Source: an uncultured bacterium (GTDB lineage Bacteria; Verrucomicrobiota; Kiritimatiellia; RFP12; UBA3636). From it: a DNA stretch of 43,671 bases. The stretch is from positions 1-43,671 of the forward strand of contig CACWKU010000003.1 of the NCBI GenBank assembly GCA_902761575.1, written 5' to 3'. Made by a program: the position numbers and the translations under genes. Of this stretch, positions 32,934 through 39,888 are shown piece by piece. Every line of letters starts with the position of its first letter. The stretch's first letter is position 1. Below the pieces are notes generated by a model. That model saw only the letters and a program-made list of their open reading frames with translations, did no database searches and was not told the origin of the DNA.

Positions 32934-33090
32934 CTAGATGCCGATGTCGATCTTGTAGGAGTTTTCGTCGTCGGCCCGCGCTTGGCCGGCATCCTCCTGG
33001 ATAGCGTTGACAATGGTGGGGATGGCGAAAATGTCGAACGCGCGCTCGGAGATGTTGGCGGCGGATGCCGCGCGCGGCGCCCTCGCGAGC
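32934..33090 (-). pseudogene. C-terminal remnant of an effector
   Basis: In the frame ending at the TAG 32936-32934, the sequence reads AANISERAFDIFAIPTIVNA, then DDENSYKIDIGI. It has no start of its own and begins right behind the merR stop. The ending Y-K-I-x-I-x resembles the last residues of E5 (GYKITVA), and the low-entropy helical text before it differs from the noise around it. I read it as the tail of a deleted effector. The similarity is short, so this is a weak call. Confidence 0.4.
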
Positions 33091-33093
33091 GAG

Positions 33094-33537
33094 TCACCAG
33101 TCCGTGGAGCGGCCGGTCTCCCGGCGATAGCGGGCGACGGACTCTTCGAACGGCAGGACCTTCTCGAGGCCGCCGAGGCGCTTGGCCTCCCCGTAGAACC
33201 AGACCTTGAAGTCGAGGAGGGCCATCGCCTTGCGGAATACTTCCAGGTCCTTCTCGACCTTGGCCCGATGCTCGCGGAAGAGCTGGAGCCGCGTGTCGAC
33301 CAGGGCGGCGCCGGAGGCCTGCATGAACTTGCGGATCTCGGCGAGCGGCATGCCCGTGTCCCGGAGGCGCGAGATGACCAGAAGCGCGTGCATGCTCCGC
33401 TCGGAGAACATGCGGCGGCCGCCGTTGCGCTTCAGAGACGGGATCAGGCCGAGGCGGTCGTAGTAGCGGAGCGTGTCCTGGGAGAGCCCCGACCGGGCGC
33501 TCGCCTCGGCGATGGCGATGTATTTCTGCTCTTGCAT
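33094..33537 (-). CDS. MerR-family transcriptional regulator (147 aa)
   Basis: It starts at 33537 with MQEQKYIAIAEASARSGLSQDTLRYYDRLGLI, the winged-helix DNA-binding domain of MerR proteins (helix-turn-helix, then RYY-R-GLI). RNGGRRMFSERS and RLRDTGMPLAEI complete the domain. A long dimerisation coiled coil (LFREHRAKVEKDLEVFRKAMALLDFKVWFYGEA) follows. The effector-binding end lacks the cysteine pairs of metal sensors, and the LDFKVWFY ending is like AdhR/YfmP-type members that sense aldehydes or unknown cues. The gene has its own 19-bp-spacer promoter (33545-33575) whose -10 box ends 7 bases before the ATG, so the message is probably leaderless and autoregulated. The same operator recurs at five other promoters in the window. 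Confidence 0.92.
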   Translation of the reverse strand: MQEQKYIAIAEASARSGLSQDTLRYYDRLGLIPSLKRNGGRRMFSERSMHALLVISRLRDTGMPLAEIRKFMQASGAALVDTRLQLFREHRAKVEKDLEVFRKAMALLDFKVWFYGEAKRLGGLEKVLPFEESVARYRRETGRSTDW

Positions 33538-33544
33538 GTGGGGA

Positions 33545-33575
33545 ATCCTACCACTTGGAACGTACTCCAAGTCAA
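33545..33575 (-). promoter_or_regulatory. Autoregulatory MerR-type promoter of merR
   Basis: TTGACT (33575-33570), a 19-bp spacer with the dyad TTGGAGTACGTTCCAA, TAGGAT (33550-33545). The dyad centre (TAC-GT) differs from the CGCG centre of most targets, which might weaken or alter binding. Confidence 0.87.
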
Positions 33576-33605
33576 GAATTTTCCGCGACAGCGCGGGACG
33601 TCGCG

Positions 33606-33632
33606 CCGTGGCGGGGCCTCCCCTGCCCCGGC
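33606..33632. repeat. Degenerate REP-like palindrome
   Basis: GCCGTGGCGGGGCCTCCCCT followed by GCCCCGGC. It is the near twin of the element at 739, and both sit directly upstream of a MerR-type promoter. Confidence 0.45.
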
Positions 33633-33681
33633 TCGCGGCGGCCGCGACGGCCGGACCGCACCGGCGCCGTACGGGCGAGAA

Positions 33682-34944
33682 TCAGAAGTAGTACGTCGTG
33701 CTGACGGTGGCGAGGAGGACGTAGCGGTCGCAGTCGGAGCGGGACTTTTCGCCGTCGCGGCCGTTGCCCAGGTCGTGGCCTTCGCCGAAGGCGTAGTCGA
33801 GGCCGACGTTGACGCTCATGTTGTCGCCGCGGCGGCCGACGCTGAAGGTGACGCCGTACATGTCGACGTCGGTCGTGATGAAGTCGGTGCTGTCCGGGTC
33901 GTCCGGGACGCGGATCGAGGAGAACGCGGTGTAGAAGCCGGCGCGGATCGGGTAGCGCTCCGCGACGATGTATTCGCCGCCGAGGCTCACGTCGAGGACC
34001 GAGTGCAGGTGGATCGACTGCGAGACGGGGACGCCGTGGATGTTCCAGCGCATGAGGTCGAACGTGCGCGAGGGGTGGTAGATCGCGTCGAGCGAGAAGC
34101 CCCACACGCCCGGGACGGTCCGGCCGACGCCGACCGCGAGCTGCCACGGGATGTAGTTGTCGGCCTTGACGTCCGTGGAGTAGATGCCGAAGTCGAAGCC
34201 GTCCTGGCCCTCGCTGTCGATGCCGTTGATGCTGAGCGTTCCGTCGTCCCAGACCCGGACGTTCGGCGTCTGGATCGTGGCGCCGACGCTCCAGCCGTCG
34301 CCGAGGTCGTACTGGGCGCCGACGCTGGCGAGGACGCCGAGCACCGAGAGATCGATGGCGCCGTTGATCGAGCCGACGTCCGTCTGTAAGGAGCTCTGGG
34401 AGATGCTGCAGTCGCGGTAGACCGCGAAGAGCCCGGCGCCGAGGGAGAGCCGGGAGTCCGCGGGGGTCCAGGAGATCGCCGGGCCGATCCAGAGCGTCTG
34501 GTCGTTGTAGTCGCCGTTGTTGAAGCTCGTGCGGGCGCCGTCGGCGGCGACGATGTGGCGCTTCTCCTGCTTCGGGGCGAAGACGCCGAAGCCGCCGACC
34601 CACTCGCCCGAGAGGCGCGACACGCCGCCCATCGCGCCGGGGATCGTCACGAAGGTGTCGCTCTTGTCGTCCGCGCCCCAGTCCAGGGCCCCCTTCGTCC
34701 GGTGGTGCTCGCGGCCGTAGAGGTTCGCGGAGAGCGAGATGCTGTCGCCCTGCGAATGCGCGAGGCCGGCGGGGTTGTAGAAGATGGCGTCGACGTCGGC
34801 CGCGGTCGCGATCGCGGCGCCGCCCATGCCGCCGGCGCGATCGCCGATGACGAAGTCGCGGTAGCGGCCGTCGGTGGCGATCGAGGGCTGCGCCGCGCAG
34901 ACCGCGAGCATGGCGGCAAGGGAAAGACGAGCGGAGGTTTTCAT
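33682..34944 (-). CDS. FadL/OmpP1-like outer membrane protein (420 aa)
   Basis: A signal peptide (MKTSARLSLAAMLAVCAAQPSIA) precedes GDRAGGMGGAAIATAADVDAIFYNPAGLA, the hallmark start of the FadL/TodX family of outer membrane channels (mostly beta-barrel, importing hydrophobic compounds). Alternating amphipathic strands run to the end, and the protein finishes with an aromatic residue after YVLLATVSTTYYF, the outer-membrane insertion signal. AAGGA precedes the ATG at 34944, with a good housekeeping promoter at 34982-35010. The start at 34944 is chosen over an in-frame ATG further upstream because of the signal peptide and ribosome site. It does not appear to belong to the effector regulon. Confidence 0.87.
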   Translation of the reverse strand: MKTSARLSLAAMLAVCAAQPSIATDGRYRDFVIGDRAGGMGGAAIATAADVDAIFYNPAGLAHSQGDSISLSANLYGREHHRTKGALDWGADDKSDTFVTIPGAMGGVSRLSGEWVGGFGVFAPKQEKRHIVAADGARTSFNNGDYNDQTLWIGPAISWTPADSRLSLGAGLFAVYRDCSISQSSLQTDVGSINGAIDLSVLGVLASVGAQYDLGDGWSVGATIQTPNVRVWDDGTLSINGIDSEGQDGFDFGIYSTDVKADNYIPWQLAVGVGRTVPGVWGFSLDAIYHPSRTFDLMRWNIHGVPVSQSIHLHSVLDVSLGGEYIVAERYPIRAGFYTAFSSIRVPDDPDSTDFITTDVDMYGVTFSVGRRGDNMSVNVGLDYAFGEGHDLGNGRDGEKSRSDCDRYVLLATVSTTYYF

Positions 34945-34981
34945 GGTTCGGTTCCTTTCGTGGTTGTTCCGGCGCCCCTGC

Positions 34982-35010
34982 ATTCTATGTGAGAGGCCCT
35001 AGCAAATCAA
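34982..35010 (-). promoter_or_regulatory. Housekeeping-type promoter of the FadL-like gene
   Basis: TTGATT (35010-35005), 17-bp spacer, TAGAAT (34987-34982); no MerR dyad and no CGTGTA box. Confidence 0.65.
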
Positions 35011-35084
35011 GCGTTGGCTGCCCTCCGGACGGCCGAAGGGGCGGTCGACTCCCCCGAGGCGGGCACGCTCGGGAGGCGGGGGGG

Positions 35085-38000
35085 CTACCGCAGGTCCTTC
35101 TCGTCGATCATGATCTCGTTGCCGAGGCGGTTGCCGGTGTCGCCGTATTTCTCGTTGCCGAAGTTCCCCTCCAGCGGCGCGGACATGTAGTCGAGCACGT
35201 CCGTGATCCAGGCCCGCTCGTCCTCGTCCTCCGGCATGTGGTCGAGGATCCACGCGATGTTGTCGATCATCTTGTTGAGGCCCGCGCCGTCGAGGACGTT
35301 CCCCGCCGTGAGGCGCTCCGCCAGCTGCGGATACTTCGTGCGGAGCTTGTTCTGGGCCCACAGGATGGCGTCCTTCTGGATCTTGGTGAGGTTTTCCTTG
35401 CGGATGCCGGGGGCCTCCTTCGGCGTGAAGAGCGAGACGAAGAGGGAGGAGCCGTGGGCGATGGATTCGAGGATGTCGCCGAACCGGTAGCCGCGCGTCT
35501 TCATGCCTTCGGCGACGGAGGCCGGCTTGCTGAAGATCCGCAGGTGCGCCGTGGAGCAGAAGATGCCGAACGTCTCGCACTTGAGGAAGAGCCGGCGCCG
35601 CGGGCCGTTTCCGTTGCCGCCGTTCTTGAGTCCGTCGGAGTCCGGGATGGTGAAGAAGTGGAACGTCCTCATGCCGTTCAGGAGGCCGCCCGCGCCGGTC
35701 GGGACGTCGTAGCCGCGCGGCATGTTGAGGTGGCCGTCGACGCGCGCCGACTGGTAGGGCTTGGCGTGGGTGGAGGTGCGGATGTAGAGGTCGTTGGCCT
35801 TGTCGAGCCAGCGCGCGATCTCGCCGTTCTTGTCCTCGATCGAGAAGGAGCCGCGGTACATGAACTCGCCCTTCTTGAGCGCCGTCGCGTGGAGCGCGTA
35901 GGTGAGCGCGACGATGTTCTCGCGCGTCGGCTCGAAGAGGTGGGTCTTTCCGCTCATGAGCGCGCCAAGCACCTCGTTGCCGCGATTGATCTGGGACTCG
36001 ATCAGGTAGCGCAGCTCGCCAATGGTGCGCGGGCGGTGGACGGAGGAGCGCGCGGATAGGAGGCCGACGCAGTGGATCCTGGGGAACTTGATGGAATAGG
36101 TCGCGCCGAAGTATCGGGCCGGCACGTCGATGAAGTCGGGCAGCGTCTTGGGGTCCAGCAGGGGGCGCGGGTCGGGTTTCGGCGGCGCGTAGGGGACGGG
36201 CTTGTAGGTCTTGGCGGCCTTGAGGCCGTCGCCGCCCTCCTGGCGCGCGATGAACTCCTCGGGGTGCGTGATCCTCTGGACGTTCTCCTCCGAAAAGGCC
36301 GCGAAGACCTGCTCCGCGCGGTCCTTGGGGACGACGAGGCGGCAGAAGCCGAGCGCGTCGCGCTCGAAGATCGCGCCGGCGCTCTTCGCGATGCCCTCGA
36401 GGACGTCCGTGGTCTCGAAGGACATCTTCGTCTCGCAGTAGTAAACGATGTTGTCGTCCTTGAGGGCGGCCTTCCACGGGACGCGCGACTCGGGGAGGAC
36501 CTCTAGGTGGTTCAGCGCGACCTGTCCCTTCTTGCTGACCCACGTGGTGGGCGAGGTGAGCTTCTCGAGGTTGGCGACGGTCTCGATCGCGCCCTGCTGG
36601 ATCGCGGGGCCGTCCTTCGCGAGGTCGTCGTAGAGATTGAGGTTGTTCGCGGAGACGTCGAGGATCTTCTTAAGCGACTCGTTGAACTCGGCCTCCTTCT
36701 TGTCGATGTCGGCGCAGATCTTGGTGCGAAGGGCCTTTTCGGCGTCGGAGATGCCCTTCTCCTTCGGGTCGAACGCGGCGCGGTAGTCGTCGAAGACCTT
36801 CCTGAACTCGCCGGCCTCGGCGCGCTGGCGGAGGTTGATCACGCCCTCCATCTTGGAGAAGAACGTGTCGTCGTCGAAGACGGAGAAGTTGTTGAAGCGC
36901 GGCTTGGAGCTCGTGCCGTAGGTGTCCTTGAAGGAGAGGTCGTCGGAGATCTTGAGGTACTTGCCGTTGCCCTCGAGCGAGTGGCCGGGGTCGATGGCGA
37001 AGAACTTGCCGCCCACGAAGCCCTTGTTCTGGCCGCGCTTGCCGATGCCGTCGCGGTCGGCCGTGACGAGGAAGAACGCCTTGTACTTGCCGAGGCTCTC
37101 CATCTGGAGGGACTTCGGCGCGCCCTTGGGCTTCACGACGCGGCCGTCCTTGAGCATCCCGGCCTCGAGGTCCTTGTAGCCGTCGGCGAACTTCGCGGCG
37201 AGCATGATCTTGGGGTGTCCGTCGGAATACTGCCCGCGGACGATCTCGAGCTCCTGCGAGGGGACGCCCGCGATGCGCGTGAGGTCGTTCGCGAGCGCCT
37301 CGGTGACCGCGCCGGCGGAGATCGTGTCGGCGGACTGGCGGGAGGTGAAGCGGTAGAGCTGGCCCATCTTGCGGCCGACCGCGACGCGCTCCGGGCGCAT
37401 GAACGTGCCGGCGCTCGCGGTGTCGCCGCTGGAGAACTTGGCGCTCTCGTTGTAGTCGAGCTTGACGATCGCGCGGTCGGAAAAGTGCTTGAAGATGGGC
37501 GAGAAGGTGTGGAAGTCCTCGTTGGGGCCGACGTTCATCACCGCATCGCGGATCTCGGTGAACAGCTCCGTTTTGGCCTCCTGGAGGATCGCCTTGTTCT
37601 TCGGGTCGGACACGGCGCCGTCGAGCCGCTGCAGGTCCTGCGGCGCGAAGTAGTTCTGGAGCGCCTTCGCGAGGTCGGCGAACGGGTGGTTCTTCATGCG
37701 ATCCGGCTGCAGCGCCAGCCGCACCGCCTCCTCCAGCACGAACTCCGCCGCAGCGGCCATCCCCGCCGGATGCGCCCGGCCCGCGAGCATGATCTGCTCG
37801 CGCAGGCCCTTGCCCTCGCATCGGGCCGCCAGGTCGGGATTCTTCGCCTTGAGCTCGTCCAGCGCCTTCCGGCTCTCCGGGGAGTTGATGTCGGCCATGA
37901 AGCCGTTCGTGTCGTCCTTGGACCAGTCGTTGCGGAAGATGAAGCCCGGCTCGACGCCGTTGGTCTTGAGCTTGTCGAGAAGCACCGGGTTCGTGTCCGA

Positions 38001-38681
38001 GCGGTTCACGCGCATGCCGGAGCCGAGCACCCCCCTCTTGATCCGGTCCTCGACGGACGTTTCCTTGTCGTTGAAGACTTTCTTGAGGTTGCGCAGTCCG
38101 GTGGGTTCGCGGCTGCCGGCCTCCTGCTCGACCTTCTTGCGGCCGCCGAGCGCGATGTCCTCGCCGGCGTCGCCCGTGCGCTTGTCGTGGATCGCGTCGT
38201 TGAGGCGCTTCACCGCCATGTGCGCGATGTCCGCCTGCGACTTGCACGCCTTCGGGTCGACGCCCTTGAACGGCTCGCTCGCGATGGCGGTGCGGATCTC
38301 CTGGCGCAGCTCGGGCGAGAGCATGCGGAACTTGGGGTTCGTGTCGAGCTGGCGGTTCAGCTCGCCGGCGAAGCGCATCTGCTTCACGGAGTCGAGCTTC
38401 GAGAGCGCGGCCTTCACGTCGCACGCGCGGAGCGACTTGTGCATCTGGCTGCGCGCGCCGAGGACCGTGTCGAACGCGTGCGTGCCGAAGACGCCGTATT
38501 CCTTCTCCAGCGCGGCCTTGAACGCGGCCATCGTGGCGTCGTTGGCCTTCTTCCCGGCGGAGAAGACGTAGGCGCCGAGGCGGGCGGTGGCGTTCGCCCC
38601 CTTGCCGTGGATTTCGATGTCGCGGCTCGTGATGACCGCGTTATTGGCGATGGAGCGGAAAGAGTCGAGTGTCAGTGGCAT
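35085..38681 (-). CDS. E7: effector candidate with kinase-like core and extra C-terminal domain (1198 aa)
   Basis: It aligns with E6 for about 830 residues, starting MPLTLDSFRSIANNAVITSR, and including YGVFGTHAFDTVLGAR and AGRAHPAGM. The kinase-like signature is intact: Asp542-Arg-Asp, Asn552, Asp564 (FFAIDPGHSLEGN). Near residue 860 a proline-rich linker (KPVPYAPPKPDPRP) leads to about 330 residues absent from E6. That part holds MYRG (Arg943), TSTH (Ser970) and LFLKCETFG (Glu1036), loosely like the R-S-E triad of arginine-type ADP-ribosyltransferases; this is speculative. No signal peptide is seen. AAAGGA lies 8 bases before the ATG. Its chaperone (39237-38764) is upstream, and a sigma-B-like promoter lies between them. 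No MerR-type promoter is visible here. Confidence 0.82.
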   Translation of the reverse strand: MPLTLDSFRSIANNAVITSRDIEIHGKGANATARLGAYVFSAGKKANDATMAAFKAALEKEYGVFGTHAFDTVLGARSQMHKSLRACDVKAALSKLDSVKQMRFAGELNRQLDTNPKFRMLSPELRQEIRTAIASEPFKGVDPKACKSQADIAHMAVKRLNDAIHDKRTGDAGEDIALGGRKKVEQEAGSREPTGLRNLKKVFNDKETSVEDRIKRGVLGSGMRVNRSDTNPVLLDKLKTNGVEPGFIFRNDWSKDDTNGFMADINSPESRKALDELKAKNPDLAARCEGKGLREQIMLAGRAHPAGMAAAAEFVLEEAVRLALQPDRMKNHPFADLAKALQNYFAPQDLQRLDGAVSDPKNKAILQEAKTELFTEIRDAVMNVGPNEDFHTFSPIFKHFSDRAIVKLDYNESAKFSSGDTASAGTFMRPERVAVGRKMGQLYRFTSRQSADTISAGAVTEALANDLTRIAGVPSQELEIVRGQYSDGHPKIMLAAKFADGYKDLEAGMLKDGRVVKPKGAPKSLQMESLGKYKAFFLVTADRDGIGKRGQNKGFVGGKFFAIDPGHSLEGNGKYLKISDDLSFKDTYGTSSKPRFNNFSVFDDDTFFSKMEGVINLRQRAEAGEFRKVFDDYRAAFDPKEKGISDAEKALRTKICADIDKKEAEFNESLKKILDVSANNLNLYDDLAKDGPAIQQGAIETVANLEKLTSPTTWVSKKGQVALNHLEVLPESRVPWKAALKDDNIVYYCETKMSFETTDVLEGIAKSAGAIFERDALGFCRLVVPKDRAEQVFAAFSEENVQRITHPEEFIARQEGGDGLKAAKTYKPVPYAPPKPDPRPLLDPKTLPDFIDVPARYFGATYSIKFPRIHCVGLLSARSSVHRPRTIGELRYLIESQINRGNEVLGALMSGKTHLFEPTRENIVALTYALHATALKKGEFMYRGSFSIEDKNGEIARWLDKANDLYIRTSTHAKPYQSARVDGHLNMPRGYDVPTGAGGLLNGMRTFHFFTIPDSDGLKNGGNGNGPRRRLFLKCETFGIFCSTAHLRIFSKPASVAEGMKTRGYRFGDILESIAHGSSLFVSLFTPKEAPGIRKENLTKIQKDAILWAQNKLRTKYPQLAERLTAGNVLDGAGLNKMIDNIAWILDHMPEDEDERAWITDVLDYMSAPLEGNFGNEKYGDTGNRLGNEIMIDEKDLR

Positions 38682-38703
38682 GGCGGTGGTCCTTTCGGAG
38701 AGA

Positions 38704-38731
38704 CTACACGCAGGGCGGGCGGAAGGTTACA
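38704..38731 (-). promoter_or_regulatory. GTAAC-N15-CGTGTAG promoter for E7
   Basis: TGTAAC (38731-38726), 15 bp, CGTGTAG (38710-38704), giving a short leader of about 16 bases with AAAGGA. Confidence 0.75.
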
Positions 38732-38763
38732 GCGCGCTCTTTTCGTTCTTTGCGGCGAAACGA

Positions 38764-39237
38764 CTACGCATGAATTCGGAAGGCCTGGAGGTCCGGGACC
38801 TCGTCTCCGGAAGAGTCGCCGGAGGCGCCGGGGGCCTTGATGCGCTCGGCCCAGAGGTCGCAGAGCTGGAGGATCTTCTCGATCGTGTCGACGAAGTCCT
38901 CCGTGTCCTCGGCGGCCCGGTCGAGGTCGAAGAAGTAGTTGTAGACCACGGTCTCGGTGTCCGGCTCGAGCGCGAAGTAGCCGCCGGCGGTCTCCTTGCC
39001 GAAGAGCCCGCCCGCGAGCAGGTCGCGGTAGACGTCCTTCGACGTGTCGGCCGGGAGCTGCGCCACTTCGACGAAGCAGAGCACCTTGCCCGTCGCCTCG
39101 ACGAACTGCAGGTTCACGTTGAACCGGTCCTCGACGCGGACGCTCACGAGCCCGGAGGCGTCCGGCACGAGCGAATCGATGCCGGTCTCCTCGCGGATTT
39201 GTTTCAGAAACTTCGTGTAGTCTTCTTTGGTGGCCAT
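38764..39237 (-). CDS. CesT-type chaperone, partner of E7 (157 aa)
   Basis: MATKEDYTKFLKQIREETGIDSLVPD, SVRVEDRFNVNLQFV, CFVEVAQLP, YRDLLAGGLFGKETAGGYF, VVYNYFF and IEKILQLCDLWAERI follow the class I type III chaperone order and match the E6 chaperone almost block by block. The start at 39237 is preferred because AAAGGA lies 11 bases before it and the length then matches the paralogue. An ATG nine codons upstream (39264) is also in frame. The tail ends in FRIHA instead of the F-[LIV]-[RQ]-V of other members. It would hold E7 in an export-ready state. Confidence 0.87.
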   Translation of the reverse strand: MATKEDYTKFLKQIREETGIDSLVPDASGLVSVRVEDRFNVNLQFVEATGKVLCFVEVAQLPADTSKDVYRDLLAGGLFGKETAGGYFALEPDTETVVYNYFFDLDRAAEDTEDFVDTIEKILQLCDLWAERIKAPGASGDSSGDEVPDLQAFRIHA

Positions 39238-39362
39238 TCGTGGTTCAATCCTTTCTTGATTCATGGGAGCTCGACGCGGTAGAACCGTGCGGCGGGGTGC
39301 GGGGGCGGGAGGACGAGGGTCGCGGTGCCGTCGCCGTTGAGGAGGGGGAAGCAGCTCCTATG

Positions 39363-39390
39363 ATACACGAAACCGGGCGGAAAAGATACT
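39363..39390 (-). promoter_or_regulatory. GTATC-N15-CGTGTAT promoter of the E7 chaperone
   Basis: AGTATC (39390-39385), 15 bp (TTTTCCGCCCGGTTT), CGTGTAT (39369-39363). It is nearly identical across 25 bp to the promoter of the right-hand glycine-rich gene (43095-43120). Confidence 0.7.
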
Positions 39391-39420
39391 AAATAATCTC
39401 CCCGCTCCGCTCTTCGGGAC

Positions 39421-39460
39421 CGCGTGGCGGAGCGGCGCTTCCGTTGGCGGGCCACGCGCG
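39421..39460. repeat. Degenerate palindrome CGCGTGGC ... GCCACGCG
   Basis: Eight-base arms around a roughly 22-base interior, followed by an A-run (39461-39468). It separates the divergent promoters of the E7 chaperone and the STAS gene. Confidence 0.4.
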
Positions 39461-39469
39461 AAAAAAAAG

Positions 39470-39496
39470 GTTTCACGGCCGGGCGGTTTCGTGTAG
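39470..39496 (+). promoter_or_regulatory. GTTTC-N15-CGTGTAG promoter of the STAS-SpoIIE operon
   Basis: GTTTC (39470-39474), 15 bp, CGTGTAG (39490-39496), with eight A residues just upstream. The -35 variant GTTTC is even closer to the sigma-B consensus (GTTT) than GTAAC. It implies that the switch genes are under the control they exert. Confidence 0.65.
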
Positions 39497-39542
39497 AATA
39501 CGCGCTTTCCGGGATATCCACGCCTTCGGAACCACTCCCTCC

Positions 39543-39839
39543 ATGAACATCGAAAAGAAACTCGAGGGCTCGGCCCTCACGATCGCCCTCGAAGGGCGCC
39601 TCGACACCACCACCTCCCCCGACCTCGAGGAGGCGCTCGCCGCGTCGCTCGACGGCGTGTCCGAGCTCGTCTTCGACTTCACGAAGCTCGACTACCTCTC
39701 GTCGGCCGGGCTCCGCGTCCTGCTCTCCGCCCAGAAGCGGATGAACAAGCAGGGCTCGATGAAGCTCGTCCACGTGAACGATGCCGTCAAGGAGGTCTTC
39801 GAGATCACCGGCTTCGCCGACTTCCTGACGATCGAGTAG
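39543..39839 (+). CDS. STAS-domain anti-sigma factor antagonist (98 aa)
   Basis: This single STAS domain begins MNIEKKLEGSALTIALEGRLDT, contains SELVFDFTKLDYLSSAGLRVLL and ends VKEVFEITGFADFLTI, a full-length match to the SpoIIAA/RsbV/BtrV family. The Ser53-Ser54 pair in LSSAGL is the usual phosphorylation site. In the unphosphorylated state such proteins bind the anti-sigma kinase and free its target. It is followed after 49 bp by a protein that carries both the phosphatase and the kinase-like domain, so the whole switch is encoded here except for the target sigma factor, which is not in the window. Confidence 0.95.
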   Translation: MNIEKKLEGSALTIALEGRLDTTTSPDLEEALAASLDGVSELVFDFTKLDYLSSAGLRVLLSAQKRMNKQGSMKLVHVNDAVKEVFEITGFADFLTIE

Positions 39840-39888
39840 GCGCGCCCCGCGCTCCCGTTCGGCCGTCCGAACCCGCGAACCAGCCAGC

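Noticed and set aside
33094-33570. A longer merR start at 33570 (MEYVPSGRIPH...)
   Set aside because: That stretch overlaps the -10 box and the operator of the gene's own promoter; the start at 33537 fits the family length and the leaderless spacing.
39461-39468. The palindrome at 39421 plus the A-run as a rho-independent terminator
   Set aside because: On the plus strand the run is A, not T, and on the minus strand the T-run would precede the hairpin. It fits an upstream promoter element better.
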